Part shown: one piece after another, positions 9,435 through 21,270 of the stretch
How positions within the stretch are numbered: position 1 is the first letter of the stretch
Layout of the letters: each line of letters opens with the position of its first letter
Assembly (NCBI RefSeq): GCF_026151205.1
Contig: NC_087084.1
Location: 1,032,312-1,096,311, forward strand
DNA length: 64,000 bases
Origin: Bolinopsis microptera
Lineage: Eukaryota > Ctenophora > Tentaculata > Lobata > Bolinopsidae
Direction: 5' to 3'
Made by a program: the position numbers and the translations under genes
Notes under the pieces: model-generated
The model's database searches: none
Seen by the model: only the letters and a program-made list of their open reading frames with translations
Told to the model about the DNA's origin: nothing

Positions 9435-12240
9435 ATCATCTCTTTTTGATTATAATGTCAGGATAATTTACACAGTCGAAACTTCATTAACATAATTATA
9501 AATAAGGAGATAATTTCAACGATTTCGATATTCTGCCTTTGAAAACTTTTCCTTGTGTTTAGGTAGGTATATCTGTCGATAACCGACTGAATATGGCACT
9601 CTTTACTCATTTAGGTTGGCATTAAATTCATATATAATGCCATTTAAATATCGTGGAAAGCAGAATATATTCGAAATCACGAATGAGCAAAATTCTCACC
9701 TTTCGCACGTGCAAACTTTGAGCGGACGTTGCGTGCGCATACAATATTGAATCACCGTAAATTTTTGCATAGTGGTATTTAATATATAGTTTGATAAGCA
9801 TGCAAAGTTTCAGAAGATTTCAAAAAGAACTTGGATCACAACGGGACTCCAAAGTTGATAAAAATCGTGAAAATAACAATTTTTAGTGATTTTAGCTATT
9901 TTAAATCAATTTGGGCGTGTCCCCACGTGTGCAACTTTTCGATTTTCAACTTTAAAACTAGCCTATAACACAATTTAGACCTTTAAGAAGCAAAATTGAG
10001 CTCCACAACCCAAGGGATGGCCCAACACCAGAGAATACTAATTCACAACTTTTGTGTTTTTATAAAATTATTCTTCAAAAAAGCACTAACTTCAATAGCA
10101 AATATCTTTATGAAGGAGCAAGGTAGGAAACTTTTCCGGTAGATTTTCGGAATGCTTGAACAATTATCTAAGATGAAAATGTCCTCAGATTTTGAATAAA
10201 ATTACTCCTTAATGGTGTAAAATCGATTTGAAAAGTTGTTACTTTGTCAAAAATTAAGTTTTAAAAACACTTAATTTGATGACGTCATCAAGTGATAATG
10301 ATGACGTTAAATTATTTTTCAATACAATGTAAACTAAAGCTTAAACGATTATCTTTAAAACCTGTGGTTCGAGATGACTGTATCGTTTATACTTTTGGAT
10401 CTACGGACACTTAAATGTAGGCTACAATTGACTGCCAAAAGCGTCTATATATATATACATATATATACTTCACGACAATCTGTTGTAAAACAGGGGTTCC
10501 AGAAAACCCACTTGCCGATACTGCTGAAACATGAAATTTTGTTTACAGTCGATTTGGACAAGGTCTAGACGCCCTGCAAAGTTTCAGATCTCTTACTCAA
10601 TTTTAACATGGTTTTTAAGGCACCTGAATATGGCGATTTTGGGTTTTTTACCTAATTTCGTATAACATGCTGGCTCGTATTTTGCGCAAATTTCTTAAAA
10701 ACCTCCACATAACTATTTCTTATTCCTGTCATCTTTAACATTGAATTAGAATGTTTTTTACTTAAATATACCTGCTGAACTACTTTCGATGAGTCTTAAT
10801 GCCTGGAAAACAATAAAGGGGATATAATAGTATAGGGGGTAAATAGTATTGTGAATATAACGGCAACGGTAATGCTTGCCAGCATTGTGATGAATGTTGA
10901 TGTCGTCCATATGTATTATGTATGGATTATGTATGGATTATGATGTATTCTGATTTTTATCGAGATAGTTTTTACATCCATAATGCTCTGGCGCTCTGCC
11001 TCTAGCGTTCATATTAATGTCCGTTCATACCGCAGAATAGCACACTTAATAGGCGTCTGCGAACTTAAATTATCATTGTTTTTTCCGAAGTTATAGAGTT
11101 TCGAAGTTTCATGCGGTTTCTATTCAGCAATTTTCTTTAGAATTTAGTCACACATCGACAAGATTAAGTGGAGCTTACGTCCACAGGTTTCCACTATCTT
11201 TGGAGAGGAACACGCATACGTACGATGATGAAGCTGAGGTATCTTGAACAATGATCTCAGAGTGTGTGTGTGTGTATGTGTGTGTCTGTCTGTCTGTCTG
11301 TCTGTGCTCGTGTAATTTCCGAGCGGCTTAATCAAGAAAACGGTAAGAGTTACGGGACTGGTTTTTTCGGTATAGTTTCGACAAAACTCTGACAAAGCCA
11401 AATGAATAAGGTTTTTCAAATTGGTCGGTGGTAAGTGGTTTATAATTGATGGTTTTGTACCACAAATGTGACATAAAATGGCTCTCTTTTTCTCCCTCCT
11501 CGCTCTCTCTCCCATTACTGCATATTATGTAGCGTTGGTACATGAATCATAATTAAGTTAGCCACAAGATAATACTATAAGCTTATTAGGGGGGATTGCA
11601 CTCATTGCGGTCTGTTTGGACTGCAGAGAGAGTTCATACTTTCATACGACAATGTTATGCGTGTTTTCAAATATAATAGGCGGGTGTGGTACAGAGTTAA
11701 CAAGGATTAATTTCTAATATGATTTAAATAAAAATGGAAAGCGGTTCAAGACGGGAGTGATGAGGTGTAATAGTCGTGGTACAGGGTGCACAGACCTTAT
11801 GATCATGGAATGTGGTGCCTAATAATGACTTAATTATCCACGAGAAAGAACTGATTATGCGATTATGTTAAATACTATTGGATACGTGAGGGTACTCCGA
11901 ATATAATTGCTGACCTAATGCGGGTTTTGACTCAGCGGGTAAATACTCCTACCCTTTTTAACTGCGGCAGTGAAATCCCGGCCGAAGGCCGGGTTACACT
12001 TACACTAGTTGCATTAATAAAATGACAGTTAAGTTAAGTTGCGAATTTGGAATTAAAATTAAAATATGAACTTTGCTATACTAAATTTGTTAATCATAAC
12101 TGTGACCAAAGTTTGTCAGCTGATAGTAATATATGACGTTCGCGTTAATTTGTTAAAACTTTTCTCATGATGGGTGGTACTGGTTGACGTATAGTTAATT
12201 ACGCTACGTTTTTTCGTGAGGCAAACAGTCATGGGATATA
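9435..12240. other. Intergenic, simple repeats only
   Basis: No supported gene. A GT-rich microsatellite followed by (GTCT)n lies at about 11262-11306. Near 10900-10945 the short phrase TATGTATGGATTATG is repeated. The two overlapping minus-strand frames at 11144-11543 read through the microsatellite (Thr-His and Arg-Thr-Asp runs) and are not convincing. Confidence 0.5.
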
Positions 12241-12718
12241 ATAAGAGAAGTTCGATCCAGTTAGCCACTATTTCTCTATTTGCTCCCTCATCAATTATCC
12301 GTCCAAAATCTGAATTTCCAAAATCAAAGTGAACATGATCGTGGCTTCTAATTTCCCAAAGCCCTTTTCTGACGGTTTTGAATTCGTATCATTCTTAATC
12401 ATAGAAAGGTTAATTGTACTTATGAGTTTTGATCGGTGGTTGACCGTGTGGTTAGAAATTGAATCTATTTGGTTTAAAATTCATTGGCTGCAGTTTCTCA
12501 TCATTATAAATAATAATCGTCTATATCTTTCATCCTGTGAATGGGAGACTGAGATACCATAAATAAGATGTGCGTTGATCGTGACGAGATCATGCCGTCA
12601 CTATTCCATTTTTAGTCTCACAAAAATTAACTTTTGTAACTTAGCGATAAGTTCAGTTTGCTGCTACCTCGTAGTTAGCCTTTGCGTGTGTACTTGTACA
12701 TTATTGTACAAGTACACC

Positions 12719-13637
12719 ATGGAGGATGATCTGAATTTGACCCGATCTCAGAAGAAACTCAAGGATTTCAACTATGAAGAAAAGGAAGATGTAGAGGGCT
12801 GTGCTGATAAATGGTTCACTTCGATGGCAAGCGGACTGAAATTAGAAAACTTCGAAATTCGTGGAAATATGGACCAAGAAATATTCATGTCTCCGTCTAT
12901 CTATAAAAGGTATATGGCAGAATGGGTTATGCAAGCAGCAGACCTCGTACGACGGCAGAGTAGTCAGATGAGCGCTATGATGGAAATCGTTGAGTGCCTC
13001 AAGACGGAAGCACTAGCAGACAAGGAAAAGATGGTCAGGTTGCAGGACCAGTTGCTAGTGCAGAAGGACGAACAACTACAGTTGTTTAAGACGTCAGTTG
13101 AAGAGACAGTACAAACAACGGCGGTGGAGACAGGGATTAAGAGCTACAGTGCAGCTGTAATACTGCGGTTACCAGAGCACAAGTGGCGCGGTCTGCAACA
13201 GTAAAATTCTGAAGAATGTAATGAAGAGTGTGGCTGCAGAGGAGGACAGGAGCAAGAATCTGATAGTGTTTGGACTGAAAGAAGAGGATGAAGAACAGCT
13301 TCCAGCTCTGGTAACCGCAGTATTGGAGGAGATCGGGGAGAAACCTCATTTCGAAGCGACTAGAGTCGGCTGGAAGAGGCCAGGTACGGCTATCCGACCA
13401 GTCAAGATCACCGTCCCAAGCTCAACAGCAGTTCATCAGATTCTGATGAAAACAGGGAGACTGAGGATGGCTGATGCACACAAAGATGTATGGATCTGTC
13501 CTGATAGATCCAGTGAAGAGCGTGCAGCAAGGAAGAACGTGGTAACTGACCTGAAGAAGAAGAGGGCTGAACAGACTCATCTCGACCACTACATCCGTAA
13601 CGGGAAGGTCTGTAGCCGGGTTAAGAAGACACCATGA
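12719..13637 (+). pseudogene. LINE ORF1-like nucleic-acid-binding protein, frameshifted
   Basis: Two adjoining frames. 12719-13203 starts at an ATG in good context (ACACCATGG) and gives a charged segment followed by a coiled-coil-like helix (about 12950-13130). 13221-13637 continues with RSKNLIVFGLKEEDEE, an RRM-like segment, then DRSSEERAARKNVVTDLKKK. This coiled coil, RRM-like, basic C-terminal order matches ORF1 proteins of L1/CR1-type non-LTR retrotransposons (RNA binding, RNP formation). The frames are joined across a one-base shift near 13200. No ORF2 follows, so this is an isolated or truncated element. Just upstream, 12691-12714 is a perfect hairpin around TACTTGTACA. Confidence 0.6.
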
Positions 13638-14002
13638 TGACGTAATTCATGTTTCTCGGACACCGATCAGTATAATATGTACTTGTAGGAGTATTTAAGA
13701 GTTTACGGACGTTATCTGTATTTGAGAGACAATTATATTATTTACATACATTATTATTTGATTGTTTCACACTTTTCACATTTCATAATTATATTACTAG
13801 GTGGAGGTGATGTTATTGAGACTTTGGGCGGCCAAAAAACTCCTGTTTTGAAAGTTGTCCTTTGTACTTGTTTCACTGACCCACGCTTTTTAGCATTTAT
13901 ACATTTCGGCCCATTTTATATGTTTGTTCGAATTGCTGTACATTTGTATACTTGCTATTTTGTAAAAGTTTCAAATCAAATCAAATCAACTACAACTCTC
14001 TG

Positions 14003-14595
14003 ATGCCTCAGCAGAACTATGGTTTTCCTGAAATTGATGGTGTTCTCTGTGGCGATCCTGCTCGCTTCAAGCAAAAGGGGGGTTCCGCAGTTTCTATCGA
14101 GGAGTTACGTGAACTGTTGGTGTCCTCTATGCAGACGACTATATCTTTAACAGCTCTAGTCGAACAGCAGACAAAGAGGATCAGTGAAATTACAAACTTC
14201 GTAGACGAAGCAAAAGAAGAGATCAAGGACTTGAAAATTAAGATTGAAAGTTTGGGGCAGACTAACGAAGAACAGACAGGGATCGTAGACGAAGCAAAAG
14301 AAGAGATCAATGACTTGAAAAGTAAGATTGAAAGTCTGGGGCAGACAAACGAAGAACAGACAGGGATCGTAGACGAAGCAAAAGAAGAGATCAAGGACTT
14401 GAAAAGTAAGATTGAAAGTCTGGGGCAGACAAACGAAGAACAGACAGGGATCGTAGACGAAGCAAAAGAAGAGATCAAGGACTTGAAAAGTAAGATTGAA
14501 AGTCTGGGGCAGACAAACGAAGAACAGACAGGGATCGAGGAGAAATTAGTGAAGGAAATTGAAGCATTGAAAGAAACATGTGCCGAGGAAACAAA
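14003..14595 (+). CDS. Coiled-coil exon of a two-exon gene
   Basis: First coding exon seen of a gene continued at 14758-15112. The start is taken at ATG 14003; an in-frame ATG at 13952 is possible. After about 65 residues come four tandem 28-residue repeats (VDEAKEEIKDLKSKIESLGQ followed by TNEEQTGI; 84 bp each at 14201, 14285, 14369, 14453), ending at 14536. Twenty-eight residues are four heptads and the pattern is strongly amphipathic, so a long parallel coiled coil, probably oligomerising, is expected. The exon ends ACAAA|GTAAGT at 14595, leaving phase 2. There is no obvious signal peptide from this start, although the downstream domain looks extracellular, so an upstream exon may be missing. 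Confidence 0.65.
14201..14536 (+). repeat. 84-bp coding tandem repeat, four units
   Basis: In-frame repeat encoding 28-residue coiled-coil units. Units 2 to 4 are almost identical. Unit 1 differs slightly (KIKIES instead of KSKIES). Copy-number change would lengthen or shorten the stalk by whole heptads. Confidence 0.9.
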
Positions 14596-14757
14596 GTAAG
14601 TAAACAGTTTACAGCATTGCTATTAGATAGTACTAGTTATTGACATTGTTAATTGTTAATGCTATTTGAATTCACAGGTTAAATCCTATTGGCATTGCAA
14701 TTAATTCAAATTGAAGTTGATTTATAAAAAGATAACTTGCAACCTTCCTCATCTCAG

Positions 14758-15112
14758 AGCCAGAAAGAATGACGTGATGGTGGTAAGCGGAGAGGAGGAT
14801 CTGAGGGAGGAGCGCTGTGCGAAAGTGTGTGCTGGAACCTCAGTCAGGGGAGCAACCAACTGGGTGGATTACAGCTCGAACGGAATCTACACAGACGTTG
14901 ACATCAGCAAGTGTGGGTTCGTGACAATTCCAACTGTGACTTCCTCTCTTGAGGGCACCACCTCTCATTGGACTACGACAGGGAGCTCGGAGATTTACAG
15001 CGTGACTACCGGCACTTTTAGGATCTACCTGATGGCTGCACATGGCAGAGGCGGTGGTGCGAATAATATGGGTTGGAATGTGGAGTGGATCGCGGTGGGT
15101 TATACCTGCTGA
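14758..15112 (+). CDS. C-terminal beta-rich domain exon
   Basis: Joined to 14003-14595 through a 162-bp intron: the acceptor CTCATCTCAG|A restores phase 2 and codes K-A-R-K. The frame runs to TGA 15110-15112. The domain contains TNWVDYSSNGIYTDVDISKC, GFVTIPTVTSSLEGTTSHW, then a strand-rich segment and NVEWIAVGYTC at the end. Four cysteines (two near the start, one mid-domain, one at the terminus) and the W/Y-rich ending resemble small secreted beta-sandwich (lectin-like) domains of marine invertebrates, but I cannot name the family. The coiled coil plus C-terminal binding head is an architecture like collectins or C1q-type oligomers; that function is inference. An AATAAA-like signal occurs near 15196. 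Confidence 0.65.
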
Positions 15113-16080
15113 AGTTTCTACTGGATCCAAATGCATGAGACTTTATTTGATTGTAATTAAACTTAAAGGTTTTACATTAAAGAAAAGAATGGTAATAAAA
15201 AACTTTTAATCGGCTGATAAATATTAAACCAAGAAAAAAATTAATTTTTTAATAAGATGAGTATCTATATATTGCCTATGTCAAATATTAATGTTTAAAT
15301 TTAATAATGGATGTTTATAGTTTTAAATTTTATTGCACGAACAGTAGTTTTATTGAAAAATACCATTTACTAATTATTCCATCGCCGGCAAAAATTGAAA
15401 TAAAAGTGAAATTAGAGGTCACATTAACATTAAAAATGACAATGGCGATTGATATTGAATTGGTTTCTTTTTGTTTGTAGTCTAAACTTACTCATACTGG
15501 GCGCCGCATTAACGAGTGATACTCGTAAGTATAAACTTACTGGGCGCCGCACAGCCTGTTATTCCGGAAAATCAGCGCAGCCTAGATCAATCACAGTGCT
15601 GGCAAGCACGACTGCCGCCATTATACTCACTATACTATTTACCCCATATTATACTATTATATCCCCTTTACTGTTTTCCACTTCCAGGCATTAAGATTCA
15701 TCAAATGTCGTTCAGCAGGCATATTTAAAATTCAAAACATTATAATTCAATGTCAAAGATGAAAGGAATAAAAAATAGTTATGCGGAGGCTTTTAAAAAA
15801 TTTGCGCAAAATACGCGCCAGCACTGTTATACTTATAGTTATACTTATACGAAACAAACACAAATTCACTATTCAGCTGTTCAATTTAAGTATCAAAACT
15901 ACCTAAAGGATATTATCAGAAATATCCTTTAGGTCCCAGGTATTTAGAAATACCTGGGGACCTCAGGCCATATCATGTTTATAAACATAATATAGCCGAA
16001 TAGAGATTAGGCGGAATGACGCAGGCTGAGCGCGGCCCAGTAACACTTCTACTAGTCTAGGCACACAGCAAAACGTCAAG
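15113..16080. other. Intergenic with hairpins and small TIR elements
   Basis: AT-rich 3' flank, then a partial tiny-element copy at about 15537-15569 (TTACTGGGCGCCGCACAGCC). 15902-15934 is a hairpin (CCTAAAGGATATT and its complement) and 15935-15958 another (CCCAGGTATTT, AAATACCTGGG). These lead into the reverse-oriented tiny element at 15949-16043. The open frames at 15449-15932 look like by-products. Confidence 0.5.
15949..16043 (-). mobile_element. Tiny TIR element (family T), reverse copy
   Basis: Begins with TACCTGGGGACCTCAGG and ends with AGGCTGAGCGCGGCCCAGTAA, with ATGTTTATAAACAT and GCGGAATGAC inside: the reverse orientation of the family best seen at 26154 and 28086. Confidence 0.65.
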
Positions 16081-16085
16081 TTTGC

Positions 16086-16545
16086 AAGATCGAAAGAGTA
16101 AAGAACAACCCCTACATTGATCCCATGCTAGTGGAACCTACTCGGGCTAAGTTTTACCTCCGAAAAAAGGAATACAGGGCTCAAGTTCGATCCAAAAAAG
16201 GCGCATATCTCTTTCAACTGAACGAGAAAATAAACAATGGCAATGACATCAACTGGTCTGCTCTGAAAGATCTCTCGTCCTCCTGTAGAGATCCTGAGAC
16301 GTTCGATCTGTACGACCTATTTGCTTTTCACAAATTCTTCAACGACCTCTACAACCAAAAGTGCAAGGATCCATCCCACCGTGAACTTCAAGCCCACAAC
16401 GCAAGCAATGATGGGAGCAGCCACCCTGACCTACCAACTGAAGTGGAAAATCTTAACATGGAGTTCACTCTACAAGAGCTTGAAAAGGTGTTTTTCGATA
16501 ATTGTTCGATAACCACCCCTCTCCACAAGAAGGGCGACAAACAGA
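16086..16545 (+). pseudogene. LINE ORF2 fragment (linker between endonuclease and RT)
   Basis: The frame reads PYIDPMLVEPTRAKFYLRKK, then SALKDLSSSCRDPETFDLYD, and FTLQELEKV, jumping directly to TPLHKKGDKQN. In non-LTR retrotransposons this is the segment preceding reverse transcriptase and its first motif (the ELEK...LKNNKS...P region and a TPLHKKGDK block), with the intervening part deleted. The protein frame then runs into the GCGTCA satellite and encodes Ala/Ser. Dead fragment. Confidence 0.6.
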
Positions 16546-18560
16546 ACGCGTCAGCGTCAGCGTCAGCGTCAGCCGTCAGCTCAGCGTCATCGTCAGCGTC
16601 AGCGGCAGCGTCAGCGTCAGCGTTAGCGTCAGCGTTAGCTCGCGTGTGTCAGCGTTAGCGTCACGTGTGTCAGCGTTAGCGTCAGCGGTAGCGTTTATAG
16701 CAATACGTTTTATTGCATACGTGTATAGCGTTAGCGTTATAGCGTTAGCGTTTATAGCGTTAGGCGTTTATAGCGTTTAGCGTGTATAGCGTTAGCGTTT
16801 ATAGCGTTTACGTTTATCTTAGCGTTAGCGTTATAGCGTTAGCGTTTATAGCGTTAGCGTTATTAGCGTAGCTTTATAAGCGTGAGCCTTTATAGCGTTA
16901 GCCTTATAGCGTTAGCCTTTATAGCGTTAGTTTATAGCGCGTTAGCGTTTATAGCGTTAGCGTTTTAATAGCTTAAGCGTTTATAGCGTTTAGCGTTTAT
17001 AGCGTTAGCCTTTAGAGCGTTGTTGGCGATTTTAGAGCGTTTAGCGTTATAGCGTTAGCGTTTATAGCGTTATGCGTTATGAGCCGTTAGCGTTTTTAGC
17101 GTTAGCGTTTATAGCGTGTAGCGTTTATAGCGTTAGCCGTTTTTAGCGTTAGCGTTTATAGCGTAGCGTTTATAGCGTTAGCGTTTATAGGTTTAGCGTT
17201 TATTAGCGTTTTAGCGTTTATAAGCGTTTACGGTTTATAGCGTTAGCGTTTATAGCGTTAGCGTTTATAGCGTTACGGTTTTTATAGCGGTAGCGTTATA
17301 GCGTTAGCGTGTATAGCGTTAGCGTTTAGTAGCGTTAGCGTTTATAGCGTTACGTTTATAGCGTTTAGCGTGTTTGTATATAAGCTTAGCGTTTATACGT
17401 TAGCGTTTATAGCGTTAGCGTTTATAGCGTTAGCGTTATAAGCGTAGCGTTTATATTGTTTTAGCGGTTTATTAGTGTTAGCTTGAGGCTTTAGCTTTAG
17501 CTTTAGCTATACTTTAGCTTTACTTTAGCTTTAGCTTTAGCGTTAGCGTCAGAGTTAGCTTTCACGTTAGCGTCTAGCGTTAGCGTCAAGCGGTTAGCGT
17601 CAGCTTAGCGTGCAGCGTAGCGTCAGCGTTTAGCGTCAGCGTTGCGTCACGTTAGCTTTAGCGTTAGCTTTAGCGTTAGCTTTAGCGTTTAGCTTTAGCG
17701 TAGCTTTAGCGAAGCTTTAGCGTTAGCCTTTACGTTAGCTTTAGCGTTAGCTTTAAGGCGTTAGCTTAGCGTTAGCTTAGCGTTAGCGTCAGTGTTAGCG
17801 TCCAGCGTCAGCGTTAGCGTCACGTTAGCGCATCGTTTACGTCAGCGTCAGCGCAGCCGTTAGCGTCAGCGTCACGTCAGCGTCAGCATCAGAGTCCAGC
17901 GCAGCGCAGCGTCAGCGTCAGCGCAGCGTCAGCGTCGCGTCACGTGAGCGTCAGCGTTTAGCGTCCCAGCGTTACGTCAGCGGTAGCGTCAGCGTTAGCG
18001 TCCAGCGGTAGCTTCAGCGTAGCGTCAGCGTACGGCAGCGTTTAGCGGTCAGCGTTAGCGTCAGCGTTAGCGTCAGCGTTTGCGCGCAGCGTAGCGTCAC
18101 GCATCCAGCGTTAGCCGTCAGCGTTACGTCAGTGTTAGCTCAGAGTTAGCTCAGCGTTAGCGTCAGCGTTAGCGTCAGCGTTACGTCCAGCGTTAGATTA
18201 GCGTCATTGTTTCCGACAGGGTTAGCGTTAGCGGTAGCGTTTGCGCTAGCGTTAGCGCTAGCGTTAGCGTTAGTGTCATGTTATCGTTAGTGTCACGTTA
18301 TCGTTAGCATTAGTCCTGAGGCAAAATCACAGTGCTGCAAGAATGACCGTCATCATACGATGTATTTTCAACGCTGATTCTGAATCACCCCCCAGACCTA
18401 TTTATAGCCGAAAGGGTTTTAAAATGCCTTCTGGCGAATATGGGTAAAGTTACGTATGCGTTAGCGTCAGTGTCAGCGTTATAGCGTTAGCATTAGCGTT
18501 AGCGTCAGCGTCAACGTTGAGTGAACGTTAGCGTTACCGGCCAGCGTCAGCGTCAGCGTA
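16541..18560. repeat. Degenerate GCGTTA/GCGTCA hexamer satellite
   Basis: About 2 kb built from AGCGTC, AGCGTT and TTTATAGCGTT units in changing blocks: GCGTCA-rich at about 16541-16625, GCGTTTATA-rich to about 17465, TTTAGCTTTAGC at 17490-17760, then mixed GCGTCA/GCGTTA to 18300. Small insertions and deletions are frequent. A non-satellite island at about 18310-18450 resembles part of the TTAGGG-family repeat (ACGATGTATTTTCAACGCTG). The open frames at its start are artefacts of the repeat. Confidence 0.9.
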
Positions 18561-18562
18561 TA

Positions 18563-18629
18563 CGGCCGCGCTCAGCCGTCAATTCCGCCGTTATGAACAA
18601 TGAAACTATAGCCTGAGTCCCCAGGTAAC
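18563..18629 (+). mobile_element. Tiny TIR element (family T), degraded copy
   Basis: CGCTCAGCCGTCAATTCCGCC then TATGAACAATG and GAGTCCCCAGGTAAC: same order as the other copies, with substitutions. Set in the edge of the satellite. Confidence 0.5.
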
Positions 18630-18883
18630 ATAAGCGTTACCGTCAGCATTAACGGCGACGCTTCGCTATCGAGACGCTATCGATAACGCTAACGCTAAAG
18701 CTCGCAAAAGCTAACACAAACTAATGACAGGTAAGTAATCATGTTCATAGTCTGCATTTCAAATTTTAAAAGGTATAGTAGAAATATTATTTTAGGTCGC
18801 GCAGTTAACAATATATTTACCGTTTACGTACTTTTTTAATTGTAGATTGATAACCTACCAAGTATCATGAAACGCGTGATCTA

Positions 18884-19080
18884 TTAATAATCAATCTACA
18901 CTCGACTGTCACGTGACTTTTTCAACCCGTTTTCTAGCTGGTCCTGAACGACTATTCGAAACCCTAACCCTCTAATCTGATCCCAACCCTAACCCTAACC
19001 CAATCTTTAACAAAAGCATATGCTGAAACCCTAACCCTAACGAGAAATTAGACTGACTTCCTTATATACGGTCATATTAG
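18884..19080 (-). repeat. Dispersed TIR repeat with CCCTAA tract (reverse copy)
   Basis: Reverse complement of the family at 2646-3007: AATCTACACTCGACTGTCAC at one end, the GTCACGTGAC palindrome, GAACGACTATTCGAAACCC, then CCCTAACCCTAACCC and AGCATATGCTGAAACCC. Confidence 0.65.
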
Positions 19081-20760
19081 GGGGTGCACGATAAAAATAA
19101 ACTTGCTCGGATTTTCAAAATTTTTGTACCATTGTTTTCTAGAGACTGTGAGAATTTTCACAGTACCAAATTTGTCATACCTTTTTGAAATGATCAGTGA
19201 TCCGAGTTTTGCCTAGGTGCCATATTTGATGGTGCACGGCTTTTGGAGCAAAAGTAGGTGTAAAAGTCGCGTAATTTGACGAAATTCGTTTATTTTTGTC
19301 GTATTATTCTGTCATATCTTCGGTTCCTTGAATGAGATAATTCTGAAAATTTGTCAGAACCTTCCAATTATACTTAACTACCGAACCTACCCAGCAAACC
19401 CTACCGACTGGGGTATATCTCCAAAAGTAAAATAGATAGAACCTTCTGGTTTTCAACAAAATTTCTGTCTCGTAAATTTAAAGTTAGCTCCCCAGGAGCC
19501 AAATTTGGGACAACTTAGATTCTGAATTAAACCGAAAAGTTTGATTTTGGGCTAAATAAAAGTATAGTAGCTTTTAAACTTTGATAAGTAATGTCGTTGT
19601 CATGACTACTAGGCTAAATACAGCGTGCGAAAGCTGGTGAATTTGATGTGACGCGCGACGACAAACGTGCTGTTGAAAATCGATCACCTCTAGCGAGCCC
19701 GGCAGGTGGTAAGGTTTTCTGGGAAAGCTTCGGGGTTATGGTTAGGGTTAGGGTTGGGATTTGGGTTTTGTACGGCTGCAAAACCATAAAAACTAAAGTC
19801 ACATGAAATTTTGGGCGATCGAATTAGTATGAGCCGAGAGCTACGAGCGCTTCTCAAACACAAGGATATATCTTGTGAACTTGGCTAGTATATATGAAAC
19901 ATTTGACACGGAGTTGTAGAGTGAGCTATGTGCCTCGCCGGGATAAAGTAGTGGATGTCCTTGCTGTACGGCAAGTTAAACAAGGAACTGAAACTACTAA
20001 GTTCCGTACAGACTCAACTCTGCACCCATGTCAATATGTTCATTATATGCAAGCCTCTTGATTTATAACCTGATCACTTATCAGGAGAAAATGATATTGA
20101 ACTTAACTGCACTTGTCACAACTGAAGTATTTCAGTTTGCTGACTGATTGTGTATGAATGGATTGTTTCTATTTTGTATTTGACTCCTGATTACACAACA
20201 ACAATTTGTTATATAACTTTACTATTTGTAATTTGTATGAGAATCCACTGTTTCTGTGCATGTAAAATGATGGAAATTATTAAAGTGCACATAATTTGTG
20301 AGTGGTATTTTAACAACCAATATAAGTGAATAACGAGCTCGATATTGTTCAATAATACATGGCAAGTTAGAGCGGCGGAGTTGTATTTATAGAAGCAATA
20401 TAATATGATATAAAATCAACCAGGCTAAGCTGAAAGATCCATTAAGGCCATCCATGTGATTACTCAATACTTATATAGTATTAGTTATATAAGCTAGTAC
20501 AACAGGAAGATACGATATGTAGTATTATACATGTACAATAATGGAACTACAAACCTTCACAAGCAGTCAGTACTGTAACGGGATTATGAACACGATAAAC
20601 GGGTATCGCTCTCAACTCTTATACACAATTAGGTGCAGTTATATTACTTTCAATTCGATCGAGTGACTATAACTTGAATCCTAAGTAAGGGATGTACAAA
20701 GGAAACAGAATATTCGAACAATAAGTCTCTAAAGTAAGAATAATAAATTTTGATCAACAA
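19081..20760. other. Intergenic, no supported gene
   Basis: AT-rich sequence with a short TTAGGG-like stretch at 19740-19765. The small minus-strand frame at 19614-19802 reads across this stretch and is unconvincing. I see no transposon ends that I can define. Confidence 0.4.
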
Positions 20761-20774
20761 ATCAAACTAGTAGC

Positions 20775-20972
20775 TTGTCGGCCACGTGACAGTGGTAACT
20801 TTTATAACCGTAACCTCAAATGCTACTCGAAGAACTAACTCTAACGGGGCAAGCGAGCACTAACAGCACTGCGTCACGTGGCACCACATTGTTTGAGTAT
20901 AAAATAGGCAAGACACCTCACATTCTGCAGCTCAATATTTGATTTCTACCTTCACCCAAACAGGCGGCGATG
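20775..20972 (+). promoter_or_regulatory. Possible core promoter with E-boxes and TATA box
   Basis: Two CACGTG E-boxes (20783-20788 and 20875-20880) lie upstream of a good TATA box (TATAAAATA, 20898-20906), followed at 20970 by an ATG in fair context (GCGGCGATGG). The spacing of about 64 bases from TATA to ATG allows a short 5' UTR. The downstream open frame is only 30 codons. Confidence 0.35.
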
Positions 20973-21062
20973 GAGCAGAAAGTCAACCTGTGTGCACTTT
21001 CTCCTACGAGAAGAGCACGCTTCACATGTTCTGGCGAGCCTTCCTTTATAGGAAGACTCTAA
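20970..21062 (+). CDS. Short open frame behind the TATA box
   Basis: A 30-codon frame (starts MEQKVNLCALSPTRRARFTC) ending at TAA 21060-21062. I do not recognise it. It may be a first exon, the start of a broken gene, or chance. Confidence 0.2.
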   Translation: MEQKVNLCALSPTRRARFTCSGEPSFIGRL

Positions 21063-21177
21063 TGAAAGTAAAGTTACTTAAGGAATTAAAATACGAGATT
21101 TAGCTAAAGTAAAGTAAAGTAAAATTTATGAATCTGACAAAGCATTGCGCTATCACAGTAACCATCTAACGTATTAT

Positions 21178-21270
21178 GGGTCGTTCACATATTATTACGT
21201 AATCAATATTTTAACAATTTTTACCCCCCTTCCCCCCCTCGGCTGATTACGTAATATGTGAACCACCCCT
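21178..21270. mobile_element. Small MITE
   Basis: A 93-bp segment with inverted ends: GGGTCGTTCACATATTATTA at the left and GTAATATGTGAACCACCCC at the right, both containing TTACGTAATC-type palindromes. The centre is C-rich. No coding capacity. Confidence 0.65.

Noticed and set aside
11144-11543. Minus-strand frames of 123 and 71 codons
   Set aside because: They overlap each other and run through a GT/GTCT microsatellite; no domain or splice support.
14017-14478. Antisense open frame over the coiled-coil exon
   Set aside because: Shadow of the 84-bp repeat; the sense strand has correct splicing into a second exon.
16502-16780. Ser/Val and Ala/Ser-rich frames at the satellite edge
   Set aside because: Translation of GCGTCA repeats; the real protein remnant is the LINE fragment before 16545.
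18965-19035. True chromosome-end telomere
   Set aside because: CCCTAA tracts are short, interrupted and part of a dispersed repeat with non-telomeric sequence on both sides.
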